NCBI GenBank assembly: GCA_963082975.1 | Contig: OY720345.1 | Span: 80,445,034 to 80,509,033 of the forward strand | DNA from: Labia minor | Lineage: Eukaryota; Arthropoda; Insecta; Dermaptera; Spongiphoridae | Direction of reading: 5' to 3' | Length of the DNA: 64,000 nucleotides | In this document: positions 43,290-54,434 of the stretch, piece by piece | Layout: every line of letters starts with the position of its first letter | Position numbering within the stretch: the stretch's first letter is position 1 | Translations under genes and position numbers: made by a program | The notes under the pieces: generated by a model | The model's database searches: none | Told to the model about the DNA's origin: nothing | What the model saw: the letters and a program-made list of their open reading frames with translations, nothing else

Positions 43290-44517
43290 ATAACTAATAA
43301 AAATAAATTTCATTAAGACGAATTGCAAATCTAGAAATCATTTTATATATTAAAATATCTTTTATATAATTTGTTTCGTATAATTTTTTTTATTGCGAGT
43401 ATGTTTCTGATTAGTATGTTGAATCTATAGCTCACTTTAGATTAAAGAGAGAGAGATGAAATTTTTTTTTTTTATGGTACATTTAAGTATTATTTTTAGT
43501 TAATAATCCTCCCCACTTGGCTCCCTTTGCTACTTTATGGTTAGATCACATATACCTTTCCAAGGAGATTAAATATATAAATATTATTAAAAAAAACCTT
43601 AATCTCACAATTGAATTTCATTAAATATTAAGGAAATTAGAGTAAAAAAGTTTGTCCTTTTTCTTTCGTTTTTCTAGTAGAACTATATTTAATCATGTGA
43701 TTGTAAATGACAATTCTATTTTAAAATTCATTGTATTTTGTTCTACTTTTATAAAATATATGAATTGATAATTTATCATTTATCCATTGAGGAGAAAAAT
43801 TTGATTTGCATTAATGGTCTAGAAACTTAGAGAGAGGGAGAAAGTTTTAATAATTCGATGAAAATGGTATATGAAAAGTTTGAAATCTAAATTAATGGAG
43901 TCACTATTTCACTATTTCAATATGATTTTTTCTCTACTGAGATAAAAAAACAAGTAAAAATTTCTCTCTCTGGTTTATTAATTGTCTTGCTTCTCTATAG
44001 TTCCTAAAAGCTGGTGCGGGCGCTTCATCCCTTATATTGTCTGTTATTTTTTTTTAATGATCGATATAAATAATTTTTTTCTAGTTTTTTTATTGGTAAA
44101 AGAAGTAATTTTCATCATTTTTCTTATAATTTTATTTTCAATTAAATGATTAATTCATAGTTGAATATCAACTTTTAAAAGATAATTATTTTTGTGTTCT
44201 TTTGTAAGGTTTGGAATGTTAAATTTGTAAATTATAATATAAAATTCAGTAAATGTTTATTTTTGTTTTACTAATTTTAAAATAAATATATTTTGTAAAA
44301 ATTTGATGATTTCTTTTCCTAAATTAAATTGAAAAGGGTTAGATCACCAAGATCACCTATCATTAATTAGATATAAACTATCCGGTAATGAAATATAAAA
44401 TTTCCACTCTTTATGGAGTATCTGACCTTTTAAGAGTCTTAGATAAGTGGTATATATTCAATTTTACTTTTGTTAGGTTTTACTTGTCATTTCGAGAAAA
44501 AAATTAAATATAGAATA
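43290..44517. other. AT-rich stretch, no gene seen
   Basis: (GA)n at about 43445-43455, T-runs, nothing recognisable. Confidence 0.5.
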
Positions 44518-44971
44518 AAGTGGGGCAAAGGTCCGCACTCTCATTTTCAAACTACTGCTAATATTGGCGTAGTTGTAAATAACTATTTTAGGTTGTTAAC
44601 AAAAATAAATAAATAAGACACATTGAAATTCATTAGCGTGTTGGAAGCCATTTATATACAATGAGCAAAATGTTTTTGTCATATTTCATCTAATAGATTT
44701 TCTCATGATCGTAAAGCCCTTTTCGAACTATTTAGTGTTTTTGATTGAAAGTTGATTCCCTTAAATAAATATTTTAGAACCTTTTTTTTTGTGTCTAAAG
44801 TAAACATTAAAAAGTTTTTGTAGAATTTTAATGAAAATATTTAAGGGGGGCAAATATCCGCATTGTCGACGGGGCAAAAGTCCGCAATGAATCTTTGCCT
44901 CTCAATAGATAGTCAAGTTTCTAACATATTCTACCTTATTTTTCTTGATGTAAATCATACAAAAAGAAAAC

Positions 44972-45108
44972 AAAAAAGCAAGCCTGTTTACGCATGAAGC
45001 ACGGGAATTACTCCAATATGGCCTTTCAATTTAAAAAATTGCATTAAAATTGAAATTCAATGAAACAACACTTAGAAAAATGGTAATACTATCCAGCAGA
45101 ATGCTAAT
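44972..45108 (+). pseudogene. psq/CENPB-type helix-turn-helix relic of the transposase
   Basis: One frame reads KKASLFTHEARELLQYGLSI, a stop, then KIALKLKFNETTLRKMVILS. The spacing of ALQ/LL..G.SI..IA....N.TTLR fits the N-terminal psq-type DNA-binding domain of pogo/Tigger transposases. The DDE domain is not recognisable downstream. The stop at about 45032 and frameshifts show decay. Confidence 0.5.
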
Positions 45109-45654
45109 AAAATTATAATATAAAAAAATTTAAAAAAAACACGCATTTATTTGAGAACGAATTTAAAAGTTCAAAACAATTTTTAATACACGTGTTAGGT
45201 GATTAATAAAAAAAATAGATATCAAAGGTTCAGTAAAAATTAATTAAATAATTTTGTATTTAGATTTATTTGGACAATTTGTTAAATTAGATTTCTCTAA
45301 ACTTTAATTTCTTCAAAGATGAAAAGCGACCTTTTATGGAAATAGCCTGAGTGCAAAGATATTCTGACCTACGATGGGATGTCTATATAAATACAAAATA
45401 AAAATAAATAAATACCAACGTACATATACCTATAGGATTTCTTATTTAGTTTTTTTTTCACTTTGATTCGTGACGGTTGTTCACTATTTGAGCAATCGTC
45501 GGTTGATGTGGAACTTTGACCTTCTCGGTGGGGTAAGATGCAAGATTTTGTTTAAATGCCTCTACTACTCTTAAATTAATGATTTGGAAACTAATAAAAT
45601 CCAGATAGATGGTTAAAATATCATTTCGGGTGATGTTTCAACCTATATTTTATC

Positions 45655-46246
45655 TTTTATAGGAAAGTCAAATTTAAATACTTAGGTTCTGTCATAACGA
45701 AAGATAATAATATTCGAGATTACAATCAAGAAACGCATGTTATCATGCAATAAAGGGGGTTATCACGTCAAAATTATTATCAAAAGGGATAAAAATTAAA
45801 ATATATAAAACAATTATTTTACCGGTTGTATTATAAGAGTGTGAGGCATGGTCTATGATCTTAGGTGACGAGAGTAGATTTAGAGTATTTGAGAATAGGA
45901 TTCTGCGAAGCATTTATGGGCCAAAGAAAGATGAGGTCATCGGGGAATAGCGAAGATTGCATAACGAGGAATTGCATTACCTCTATGCATCTCCAGATAT
46001 AGTTAGAATTATAAAATTGAGAAGGCTGCGATGGGCAGAGTACGTGGCTAGAATGGGAGAGGAAAGAATGGTGAAAAATATATTGGTGGGGAGACCGAAT
46101 GGAAAACGTCCACTTGGATACGGTGAGTGGATAATGTGGGAAAGGACGTGAGAGAGATGGGATAGGATAGGGACTGGAGGGTTGTGACTCAGAATAGGAA
46201 TAGAACTTTCGAGTTCCGTAGAGCCATAGAGATAGATAGATAGGAA
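45655..46246 (+). pseudogene. LINE 3' end with (GATA)n tail, nested in the pogo-like element
   Basis: Sense LINE C-terminus in broken frames: LGSVITKDNNIRD, then SVRHGL-type region, ESRFRVFENRI, KDEV.G, LHNEELHYLYASPDIVRI, LRRLRWAEYVARMGEE, RMVKNILVGRPNGKRPLG, and a 3' end AGAGCCATAGAGATAGATAG at 46220-46239. No reverse-transcriptase core. It lies wholly between the two ends of the 44520-46291 transposon and is younger. Confidence 0.8.
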
Positions 46247-46294
46247 AATCAAAAATCAATTCCAAACAAAAATTGCGGATCTTTGCCGCACCTT

Positions 46295-47230
46295 TTTTTT
46301 TTATTCTATTTTCATATTTTATAAGGGCAATTGCTAGATAATCTCTTGTTGATCTTTAATTACATTTTTTAATAAAATAAAAATTAGAAATTGTAAAGTA
46401 CACATGAGTCGTTTAAGAACCATGCTATGAGTAACACGTGTTTTATCTCAATCGTCAACGAATGCTACACTCATATTGAATATAGAAATAATTTTAATTC
46501 TTTTTTTTCTGTTAAAACTCACTAAAACTTTTCACTAGGGAAACAAATTTCGATCTTTAATGTTGTTTTTTTTCTTGGAGGTTTCAATGGCAATGAACAA
46601 AATCAAATTTCAATATAAAAATAATCTCTATTAATATTATTCCATAAATAAAATCAGTTTAACTTTTTAAAATGATATTTATGATTTAAATATGTATCCT
46701 GCAATTTATTTTTATTAATTTTTTTGTTTCTATTTTCGTTTTAATTTCATATCAAAATTTTACCATAATAAATTATCTGTAACATGAAAGAAATATTGTC
46801 TTAACTAATATATTTATATATATATATCAACACGTCTAATTTTTAGAGGTACTCCGTGGGGAGGCCAATAGAAAGTTTTCTTGTTTCACTTTTTTTTACT
46901 CTCCTTAATTTCACTTTATTCCCAATGGAAGTTTAAAAAACAATATAAATGACTATTTCTTGTTTCCTTCTTTAATAAGTGCAAATTTCCTTTTTTTAAT
47001 TATTATAAATGAATAATATTCTACACATTTGCTTTATATGCATATTAACATCTGAAAAAAATTATTTAAATTGAATATATAATATAAACATTTTTTTTTG
47101 TATATTTTGCTTATTTCAAAAAACATTAGGCACAACGTTCTATTTTTTTTTTTTTAATATACGATTTATGACATTTGTTTTATTACTATAAATTATTATT
47201 GAAAAGCATATAATTAAAATATGAAGTTTT
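46295..47230. other. AT-rich stretch, no gene seen
   Basis: (TA)n at 46814-46827 and T-runs; no feature recognised. Confidence 0.5.
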
Positions 47231-47231
47231 T

Positions 47232-47433
47232 CAGTACCCAACCTATTCACCAGATCTCTCGTCAACCGACCATCATTTTAAAAAAAAAAATTTTTAGAAC
47301 TGTTTTACGAGTTAAATATTACGAAAATGAAGAAACTGAAAATATTTTTAATAAGTCAGGCATTTATGTTTTAAAAACTCATTAGGTAAAATGTATTGAA
47401 GTCAATAAGGGATTTTTCGAATTGAATAAATAA
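47232..47433 (+). pseudogene. Mariner transposase C-terminal relic
   Basis: The reading starts QYPTYSPDLSSTDHHFK, with the third catalytic Asp in STDHHF. A shift follows, then KYYENEETENIFNKSGIY, VLKTH, a stop, and VKCIEVNKGFFELNK with the terminal stop at 47431. This is the usual C-terminal order of a mauritiana-like mariner. The earlier catalytic blocks and the TIRs are absent. Confidence 0.75.
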
Positions 47434-47689
47434 CTTTTGAATAAAGATACCCACTTTTATATATTCTCTTAAAAATCCGACAGCTAATATTTTATCTCTT
47501 TAGAGGAAAAATATGAGCAAATATTTACAATTGAATAAACAGTATAAGGTATAAGATATATTATATTTTATTTATATGTATTTTATATAAAAAAGCAAAT
47601 AAAATTCGATTAAGCAAAATGTAATCAAAAAAAGAAATAAAAATTAATTAATATTATGGGGTATAAATTTAAAATAGAGAATTTAAATC

Positions 47690-47945
47690 AAGGTTTCAAT
47701 CTGGTAACACTTCTTATCATGCAGTAAATAATATAAAACAATTATTTTACCGTATTAAATGGGTGTGAGGTGTGGTCTTTGATTTTAGGAGACGAGAGTA
47801 GATTTAGAGTATGTGAAAATAAGATTTTTAGCAGCATTTTTGGGTCAAAGAAAGGTGAGCTCATCGGGGAATCCAGTAATATTTAAGGTCACGTGGCTAG
47901 AATGGGAGAGGAAAGACAGGCAAAAACTATGATTGATGGGGATAG
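47690..47945 (+). pseudogene. LINE C-terminal fragment
   Basis: Sense fragment with NG.EVWSLILGDESRFRV-type sequence, KKGELIG and HVARMGEERQ, broken by deletions (the LHNEELH region is missing). It stops near LMGIV without the 3' tail. Confidence 0.65.
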
Positions 47946-48206
47946 TTTTTATCACATTTCTAATTAAGTATAATCATCATAGGTAATGATTTATATCATA
48001 TATTATTTGAAGACTATTTCTTTATCTTAAAATATCTATTACATATTTTATAAATATTTATTAATAATTAATTATTGATAATTTATAAGTGAATATTTTA
48101 CTTAAAAAAGATAACCTAAGAGAAACAACTATCAAATTATTATCAAATGTAGAATAGTTTTTACAATCTTTTAATATAATTTATAACAACATATGCTCTT
48201 ATATAA

Positions 48207-48441
48207 TCTTTGACTTTTTTACATCAGTTTTATCAAGTTATATCAATTAGGTGGGTCCTATCGACCTTTACCTTGATTTTCTTGCTATCAAGTAGCTTGC
48301 CCAATTTTGATCCCGGGGGTTAGGTTGACTCCATCCCAGAGATCCCAGTTAGAGAAATTCCCTTGCCAGACCCGGGACTTGAACCCTGTGCCACGAGAAT
48401 GTGAGCCAGCTACACAAACCTCTCACCCTGTGGCGCCTTCT
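48207..48441 (-). mobile_element. tRNA-derived SINE, second family, copy 3, with 13-bp target duplication
   Basis: Flanked by identical TGCTCTTATATAA at 48194-48206 and 48442-48454. On the - strand the head is GGCGCCACAGGGTGAGAGG, with GAGAGGTTTGTGTAGCTGG as A-box region and GGGTTCAAGTCCCGGGTC as B-box (about 48362-48379). The body CAACCTAACCCCCGGGATCA and GCTACTTGATAGC is shared with the other copies. The 3' third is AT-rich and diverged. Confidence 0.88.
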
Positions 48442-48454
48442 TGCTCTTATATAA

Positions 48455-49111
48455 GTATATTTATTTAAAACAATCGATCATTTGTTTAGCTGGAAATTTT
48501 AAAAAAATAATAAATTTTATTTTGTTCAAAATTATTTTTTAAATATATTAGAACTTTTTTAATAATTTTTTTTTTCATTAAAATTTAAAAAAAATAATTA
48601 TTTTCAAAGAGAAACCTCAAAACAATTATTACAGTAGGATTTGTTAGGCCAAATTGAAAAAATAGCATGCTATATTAATAAAAAAAATTAAAAAGTATAA
48701 TTAATAAAAATGAATCATGTATTTGATTCAGGTGGTCGATTACAGGTAATTTGGTGGTAGGATTGAGATTCAAGTGAGGGATGCTTGGCTCATCACAATG
48801 CAATTTATCTGAATTGAATTTGCCTATTTGGACACTACGAAATAACGAATTAACAGGGATGATGAATGACTTTACTTAAGTGATTAAGTGTTCATCTACA
48901 ATTGATTCCAAAACCCTAACAATGAAATAAACAAGTAAATAAACTCGAATGTCAACTTAACATAAACGACCACAGGGAAACTCAACTTAAGCTTAGGTAT
49001 AATTTATTGATTTTTTAAATTCTCTGTAAATGCACACATCTAAACTTAATTTTTATTATATATTACATAAAGATTATTTACACTTTAGTGAACAATATAT
49101 ATGTATATAGT
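48455..49111. other. AT-rich stretch, no gene seen
   Basis: No recognised feature. A mixed-composition patch at 48720-48800 has no clear tRNA boxes. Confidence 0.45.
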
Positions 49112-49605
49112 TGTGGCCGAGGGACTCTCGGTGACGGGGGTGTCGCGACCTTCTCCCTCCACTCACTCTGGGAAGGGCAATTGTCTACAGCCTGTATTGT
49201 AAAATATTTCTCTACTCTCATTATCTTTTGCAAGCGGAAATGCAGCGGGTTCCCCCACCCCATTCATGCAAAAAACAGGGCCTTTGGCGACATCCAAGGG
49301 AGAGTCTCCCGATCCTTTCCCCACCACAAATTATTCTCGGTAAGAGGTTGAATGGATATGTAAATAGGAGCGTGAATATCTACAAGAGATGACTTTGACG
49401 AGAGATTGCGTTGACAGGAGAGGTGACTGTGGCCGGAGATATTAAGAGTGTCTGAATTGTGAAGTAATTTGTATAAATATTGTAAATTAATCGTTTTTAA
49501 GAAATCTATAAGCTTTTATTGAAAAGCCCAAAGAGCAAGTCTTCTTGCTGCTCATTGGAAAATTTAACCCTAGACACCGAATCGATCCCCTCCAGAGCCT
49601 CTACA
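49112..49605 (+). mobile_element. Putative solo LTR of a retrotransposon
   Basis: A GC-richer ~490-bp block starts TGTGGCCGAGGGACTCTCGG and ends CTCTACA. It has TATAAATA at 49473-49480 in the 3' third and a TTTTATTGAAAAG stretch that could serve polyadenylation. It is followed by TTATT and TGGCCGCTCGTCCATGAT, the position and TGG start expected of a primer-binding site. A second copy of the LTR edge plus PBS-like sequence follows at 49641. No gag-pol sequence and no second LTR occur in the window, so the call is tentative. Open frames in the block are not gene-like. Confidence 0.4.
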
Positions 49606-49685
49606 TTATTTTGGCCGCTCGTCCATGATAAAAATATTTCTACATTATTTTGGTGGCTCAGCCGAGATCAAAATACTTCTACATA
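49594..49685 (+). repeat. Tandem LTR-edge/PBS-like units
   Basis: CTACATTATTTTGGCCGCTC followed by GTCCATGATAAAAATATTT, then CTACATTATTTTGGTGGCTC and AGCCGAGATCAAAATACTT, then CTACAT. Two ~46-base units in direct tandem, each with a TGG(C/T)(C/G)GCTC core. Confidence 0.6.
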
Positions 49686-49689
49686 TGTA

Positions 49690-51714
49690 TATATTTAATG
49701 TCAAACAGGTTTCGATAATACACTAAAACTTCCTTAGAAAATTTTAAAAGAAAAAGATAAAATTGTTCCAAAAACACAACTCACAACCTTACACTTATAT
49801 ATCAATATATTATGCACAAAGGGAATTTAAAATACAATTTCTCTATTAATTTTTTGAAATTCACTTTTATTTTATTACTTTTACTATTTTACTTTATTGT
49901 TATATTTGGAAAATTTACGAATTTTCTAGTTATTCTTTTAAACTATTTATCTTATTCATATATAAATATATATTAGTAAAATAAACCTGTGTTGCTGCAG
50001 GCATTCCCTTGTCATATAAACACATTAATTATTTTTTTTATTATTATTTCTTATATTAAAATAAAAATTGTCAAAATATTTGCGTGAAAGACGAAAAAAA
50101 TATTATAAGTTGACTTTAATGTACAAATAAAACTAACAAAACTTTTGTTTATAATAATAAATGATTTTGATTGTTTGCTTAAATAAAAGTATTTTAATGA
50201 AAATAATAGATTTAACCGTAAACACAATATTTGAAAAATATTAATAATATATTAAAATTAAATTTAAAAATATTTATATAATAAAAATTTAAAAATATAA
50301 AACACATTATAAGAATCATTTTTAGTTGCAAACAAGTAAGATTGTGATTAAAGTGTAGTCTAGTAATAGAAATGCGCATAAAGTAAATATAATCTTGAAA
50401 CTATACGGTGTCTTTAATTAAAATTTATTCTTGTTAAGTTTTATATTTTTAAGTTTAAGTTTAGTTTTCATATAAGTCTTTATTTCATTAAAACCATTTG
50501 TTGTGATTTAAGTATTTATATAGATACAAATATTTAAGTATACAATACCTCTCTCTCTACTGTTCAAGTACTTCCATCTTTCATCTAAACATCTCCAGGA
50601 TGAAATGAACACGCAAACAAACTCATAATTCAACATAAACTAAACTCTGACACCTCAATGTAACCACTCAACATAAAACCCTCCCTTCCACTCTCATCCA
50701 TCTCTCCATCCACATCACTTCTATCCTCAACCCTGTTTTGATGAAACGACTATTCCATGTTCAATAGCATCAATATGGATTTAATGTCTTTTTAATGAAT
50801 AGAATAAATAAATACAGCTTGAACAAAATTATTTATTTATTTATTCCTTTATCGCTTTTAATTTATAGATTAATGTTTTCATAATAAATTTTATAATGTT
50901 AATTTTAAAATAATGATTTATATTTGATTAAAAATTGATTTATATATTATAATAAAATTAATGTAATTTCGAACTATTATTATTGGATTATTATGTAATA
51001 ATCGTAGTACAATATTTTATCATTTTTTTCCCTTTCATTCTGTTTTCTTTTATTGATATTCTTGAGATCCGATCTTTTGCTCTTAAATTTACTTCAAATA
51101 CTCAGTCTATATTAGGTTTCTTTTCTTTCCAGTCTCATAGCAAGCAATAAATCAATATCATCATCAATATAAACCTAATCATATTAGAAAATATCTTATA
51201 TGAGAAGGTTTCGTAGATTATTTTTTTTATTTATTTACTCTTATTATTTTTTTAATGATTTTCGAATATATATATATATAATATATATAAAATTTCTATA
51301 ATATGTATTTATATATATAATAGTTAAAATAAATTTATCAATATTTATATTAAAAATATTATATTATAAAAAAAAAGAAAGTAAATAATAAAAATTTAAA
51401 AAAATATTATTTATACATATATATGCGATAATTAAGATAAAAAAAACTTTAATCATGATTGATTAAAAATATATCAGAATTGAGAAAAATTGGAAATTAA
51501 ACTATTTCATAAAAAATATTAATTATAATCTTTACTTTCTATCATTATTATTTAACTTTACACTTTTTAAGAGTTTTTTAAGAGGTGACGAACTAATATA
51601 TACTAATGTCTTCTTTTAATGGTTTATGATATTGAAAAAAATTAAATAATTAACAAAATTTTTTATTGAAAATTTATGAAAATTCTACATTATAAATATT
51701 CGATTTTCATTTTT
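49690..51714. other. AT-rich stretch, no gene seen
   Basis: Very AT-rich with (TA)n at about 51267-51290. A mixed patch at 50540-50760 (CTCTCTCTAC, CCCTCCCTTCCACTCTCATCC region) has no recognised product. Confidence 0.5.
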
Positions 51715-51747
51715 ACCGACCGACGATAGGAAGGGAAGGTATTGTTA
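51715..51747 (+). mobile_element. Family A 5'-end stub 2
   Basis: T-run, ACCGACCGACGATAGGAAG, GGAAGGTATTGTT, then unrelated AT-rich DNA. Ends at the same internal point as the stub at 23192. Confidence 0.75.
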
Positions 51748-51964
51748 AACTTTAAAATAATGTTTTAATGATAAAATAAATTAAGTTTTGTTCAATATTA
51801 TTTTTTATTATAATTATATTGGGTTATAACATAAGTTCGTTCGTTTTCAGTTAATTAATATTAATATTAATTAAATAATATTAATAATTAAAGAAGTCAT
51901 TATATCGCCGATTTAGATATATGAAAGATATGTTAGTTTTATTTATTATAATAATATTAATAAA

Positions 51965-52594
51965 TAATAAGTTGACCTGTGGCCAGGTCCGAACCGACCG
52001 ACGGTTTGAAATAAATTAATTTCCAGCTACAGAAACAATTTCAAATAATTTTCATATATCTATTAATGTAATAAAAAACAGATATGGATACATAAATAAT
52101 AAATATAAACATTTTTAATTTTATTTTATTTATAATATATATGCAAGACCAGGCTGTGACGTCATGAATGGCTGGATGACGTCATATAATTTTAAATCTA
52201 GAAAAAACTAATAAATATGATTTTTCTCGAGGATAAAACCAATACAAAGTGCATGATTCGTGGTGATATATAAAAAAATCTCCTTTGGTGTGAAAATAAC
52301 CCTTTCTTTCCTATCGTCGATTGCTAATACTACCACTTTCGGTTTCCGGAATTGCACCAAAAGTTGATCAATTCATCCCACTGATGCATTAAGTAAATAT
52401 ACCAAATTTCATCAAAATCGGTTGAGCCGTTCAGGCTGTACACATCTATAAGGACGGACGGACGCACAGACGGACAGTCATCATGCTAAAAATACTTTTT
52501 TCTGTTTAGAAAATGCATGATTCGTGGAGATATGTAAAAATCTCCACATGTGAAATTTGGTGTGAAAACAATACCTCCCTTACTATCCGTCGGT
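51965..52594 (-). mobile_element. Family A copy 8, complete, with an identifiable empty site
   Basis: On the - strand it runs from ACCGACGGATAGTAAGGGAG (52594 side; one CGAC unit fewer) through hairpin GTGGAGAT...ATCTCCAC, a GTCC/GTCT microsatellite, the CAACCGATTTTGATGAAATT box, CCGGAAACCGAAAGTGG, a second unit, the CRE pair, AAACCGTCGGTCGGTT and CCTG-gcca-CAGG, to TCAACTTATT. The junctions are A3 on the left and A7 on the right where the empty site has A9, so no target duplication beyond about one base is detectable. Confidence 0.85.
52157..52184. promoter_or_regulatory. Paired perfect CRE palindromes in family A copy 8
   Basis: TGACGTCA at 52157-52164 and 52177-52184, spacing 20 bp. Confidence 0.6.
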
Positions 52595-53142
52595 AAAAAA
52601 ATTGTAAATGGAAGGGCTGTTCTTTTTCATTTAAATTTATAACTTCATTTAAAATAAATACTTCATTTTGGAATGGATATGAGAGGAGGGGGAGGTAGAG
52701 GCAAAATTTGGGTAGAGTAGAGTAGTCTAAGACTAAACGAAGTATTAAGAAAGGGAAGCCTTTGGATAAAAAGTATATAAATTATCGGGATAAGAAAAAT
52801 ATATAAATATATGGTATATAAAATATGTAATAACATATAGGATGATTATGAGCTAAAATTATTTTTTAATAAATTTAAAAATAAAATCCCGGGTAGCGAG
52901 TAGAAAAGAATTCTATATCAGGGATTGGCGTCCCTGCCCTCACGTGAGCTCATGATTTCTTCTAAATCAATCTTCTATCTGGAGGAATCATGTCCTTTAC
53001 CCATTGACGCCTTTCCATCCATTCCCTTACTCTTACTCCCCCCCCCCACCCCTGATCATTCAAAAAATCAAATTTATTTGGATGAAGGAGAATACCTAGC
53101 ATAGCTTCATTAAAAAGAAAAAAAAATTGAAATCTTGTTTCT

Positions 53143-53214
53143 TATAGGAGACTCTTTAGAGTCTCCTATATATATTTGAATCAACCCCCCGAAGGGGGGT
53201 TGATTCAAATATAT
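53143..53214. repeat. Two abutting perfect hairpins
   Basis: Hairpin 1: 13-bp stem 53143-53155 / 53158-53170 (TATAGGAGACTCT, 2-base loop TT). Hairpin 2: 21-bp stem 53170-53190 / 53194-53214 (core GAATCAACCCCCC), 3-base loop GAA. Both are perfect and they share one base. They lie in the segment absent from duplication copy 1. No T-tract terminator context or gene is adjacent. Confidence 0.9.
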
Positions 53215-54202
53215 CCAGGTTACGTCAATCCTCCAACTAGCAAAACCCCGTTTATTCACGAGTGAGACATGTCTTAAGTGTCTCTGAGAGGACCCACCTC
53301 CTCAACGCTTTTTACTATTAGAAAATTTGGAACTCCTATTTATTGAACTCTTTGGAGAATTAGCAGAAACACTTCTATTCAATTGGATTCAATTTATACA
53401 AATTAATAACAAAATTTCATAAAAAATGAATAAAAATAAAAAGATACAACAGAATTTTCGCCAGATTTTCAATAAAATGGATTTTTAGTGAAATATAAAT
53501 GAAAATTATAATTAATTTTTATTTGGTATCATGTTTACACTTGAAATAAACATTTTCTGATAACAATATATAAAACGCATATCAAAATACTCGTTATTCA
53601 ATGTAGATTCACTTTCACTAGCATTATATAATTTTATGATGCTTCCTTAATTAAATATTAATTATTGAATTTTGACAGTTGCAATGTGATTTCGGCTGCC
53701 ATGTTGAATGACGTCGAATCTTTTGATCCATTATATTAAATGATTATTCTTTGCATATCTCTTCTCTCAATATAAGATTATTTTTGATTCTTGTATTTCT
53801 TGTATTATAACTATTTCCATGATCATTTTTCTCTGTTTAATCAATATTTAATGAATAAAGTCTTTGCCATGTATTGCTTATGGGCTGAATTTTCGTAGCC
53901 TTCAAGTGGATTTCTTTCCTATGTTTTTACTAGTTAATAGAACAGTCGCATCGGATTGGACTCTGAGTAGTAATTTTTTTGTCTGAGTTCAAATCTTTCA
54001 ATTTGTTTATTTTTTATAATTTTATTCTTTAGATTTTTAATAATATAATTATAAATGTTAATATAATATTATTTAAATTAATTATTAAATAACTTAAAAA
54101 TTACTTGAAAAGGAAGGAAATAATTTTATTGTTTTTATATATGAAGCAATAAGAAAAAATTGAATAAGTTTCATGAAATGTAAAATTAATTTTTAATAAA
54201 TT

Positions 54203-54430
54203 TAAAAATAATATCCTGGGTAACGGGTAGATTCTTTTCTATAATCCCAGTAGAAAAGAATTCTATTTCAGCGATTGGCGTTCCTGTCCTCAGTGAGCTC
54301 AGATTTTTTCTACCTTCCCTCTCCCATGGAAAAATCATTTTCTTTATCTTTTAACTTTTTTCTATCAGTTCCCTGACTAGTCCCCCTCTGATCTTTAGTA
54401 AAATTCAACCTTATTTAGAGGAAGAAGAAT
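54203..54430 (+). repeat. Repeat F, second unit in duplication copy 2, with extension
   Basis: ATTCTTTTCTA-taatcccag-TAGAAAAGAAT perfect hairpin, a damaged CAGcGA...TTCCTG hairpin, CCCTCTCCCATG. Past the end of the duplication the F-like similarity continues to TTCAACCTTATTTAGAGGA (54404), as in the F copy at 61 kb. Confidence 0.65.
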
Positions 54431-54434
54431 ATCA

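Larger units (their letters stand above)
44520..46291 (+). mobile_element. pogo/Tigger-like DNA transposon relic with nested LINE
   Basis: The left end reads GTGGGGCAAAGGTCCGCA (44520-44537). The right end, complemented from 46291, reads GTGCGGCAAAGATCCGCA, 16 of 18 matches. Two more copies of the motif lie subterminally (GGGGCAAATATCCGCA at 44849 and GGGGCAAAAGTCCGCA at 44872), as expected of transposase binding sites. A helix-turn-helix relic is at 44972. About 590 bp of the right half is a younger LINE. The exact target duplication is not clear, so the superfamily rests on the HTH type. Confidence 0.6.
51884..54329 (+). repeat. Segmental duplication, copy 2 (filled-site copy)
   Basis: Collinear with 27531-29044. 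It contains family A copy 8 (51965-52594) and a segment of about 315 bp (about 53077-53392) absent from copy 1. The first F unit here has a 27-bp shortening near 52900. The tRNA-like patch, the CAATGTGATTTCGGCTGCC region and both F units are all preserved. The length difference between the copies is accounted for by these indels. Confidence 0.85.

Noticed and set aside
53194-53220. G-run hairpin as an intrinsic transcription terminator
   Set aside because: The context is eukaryotic, no gene lies upstream, and no T-tract follows the stem.
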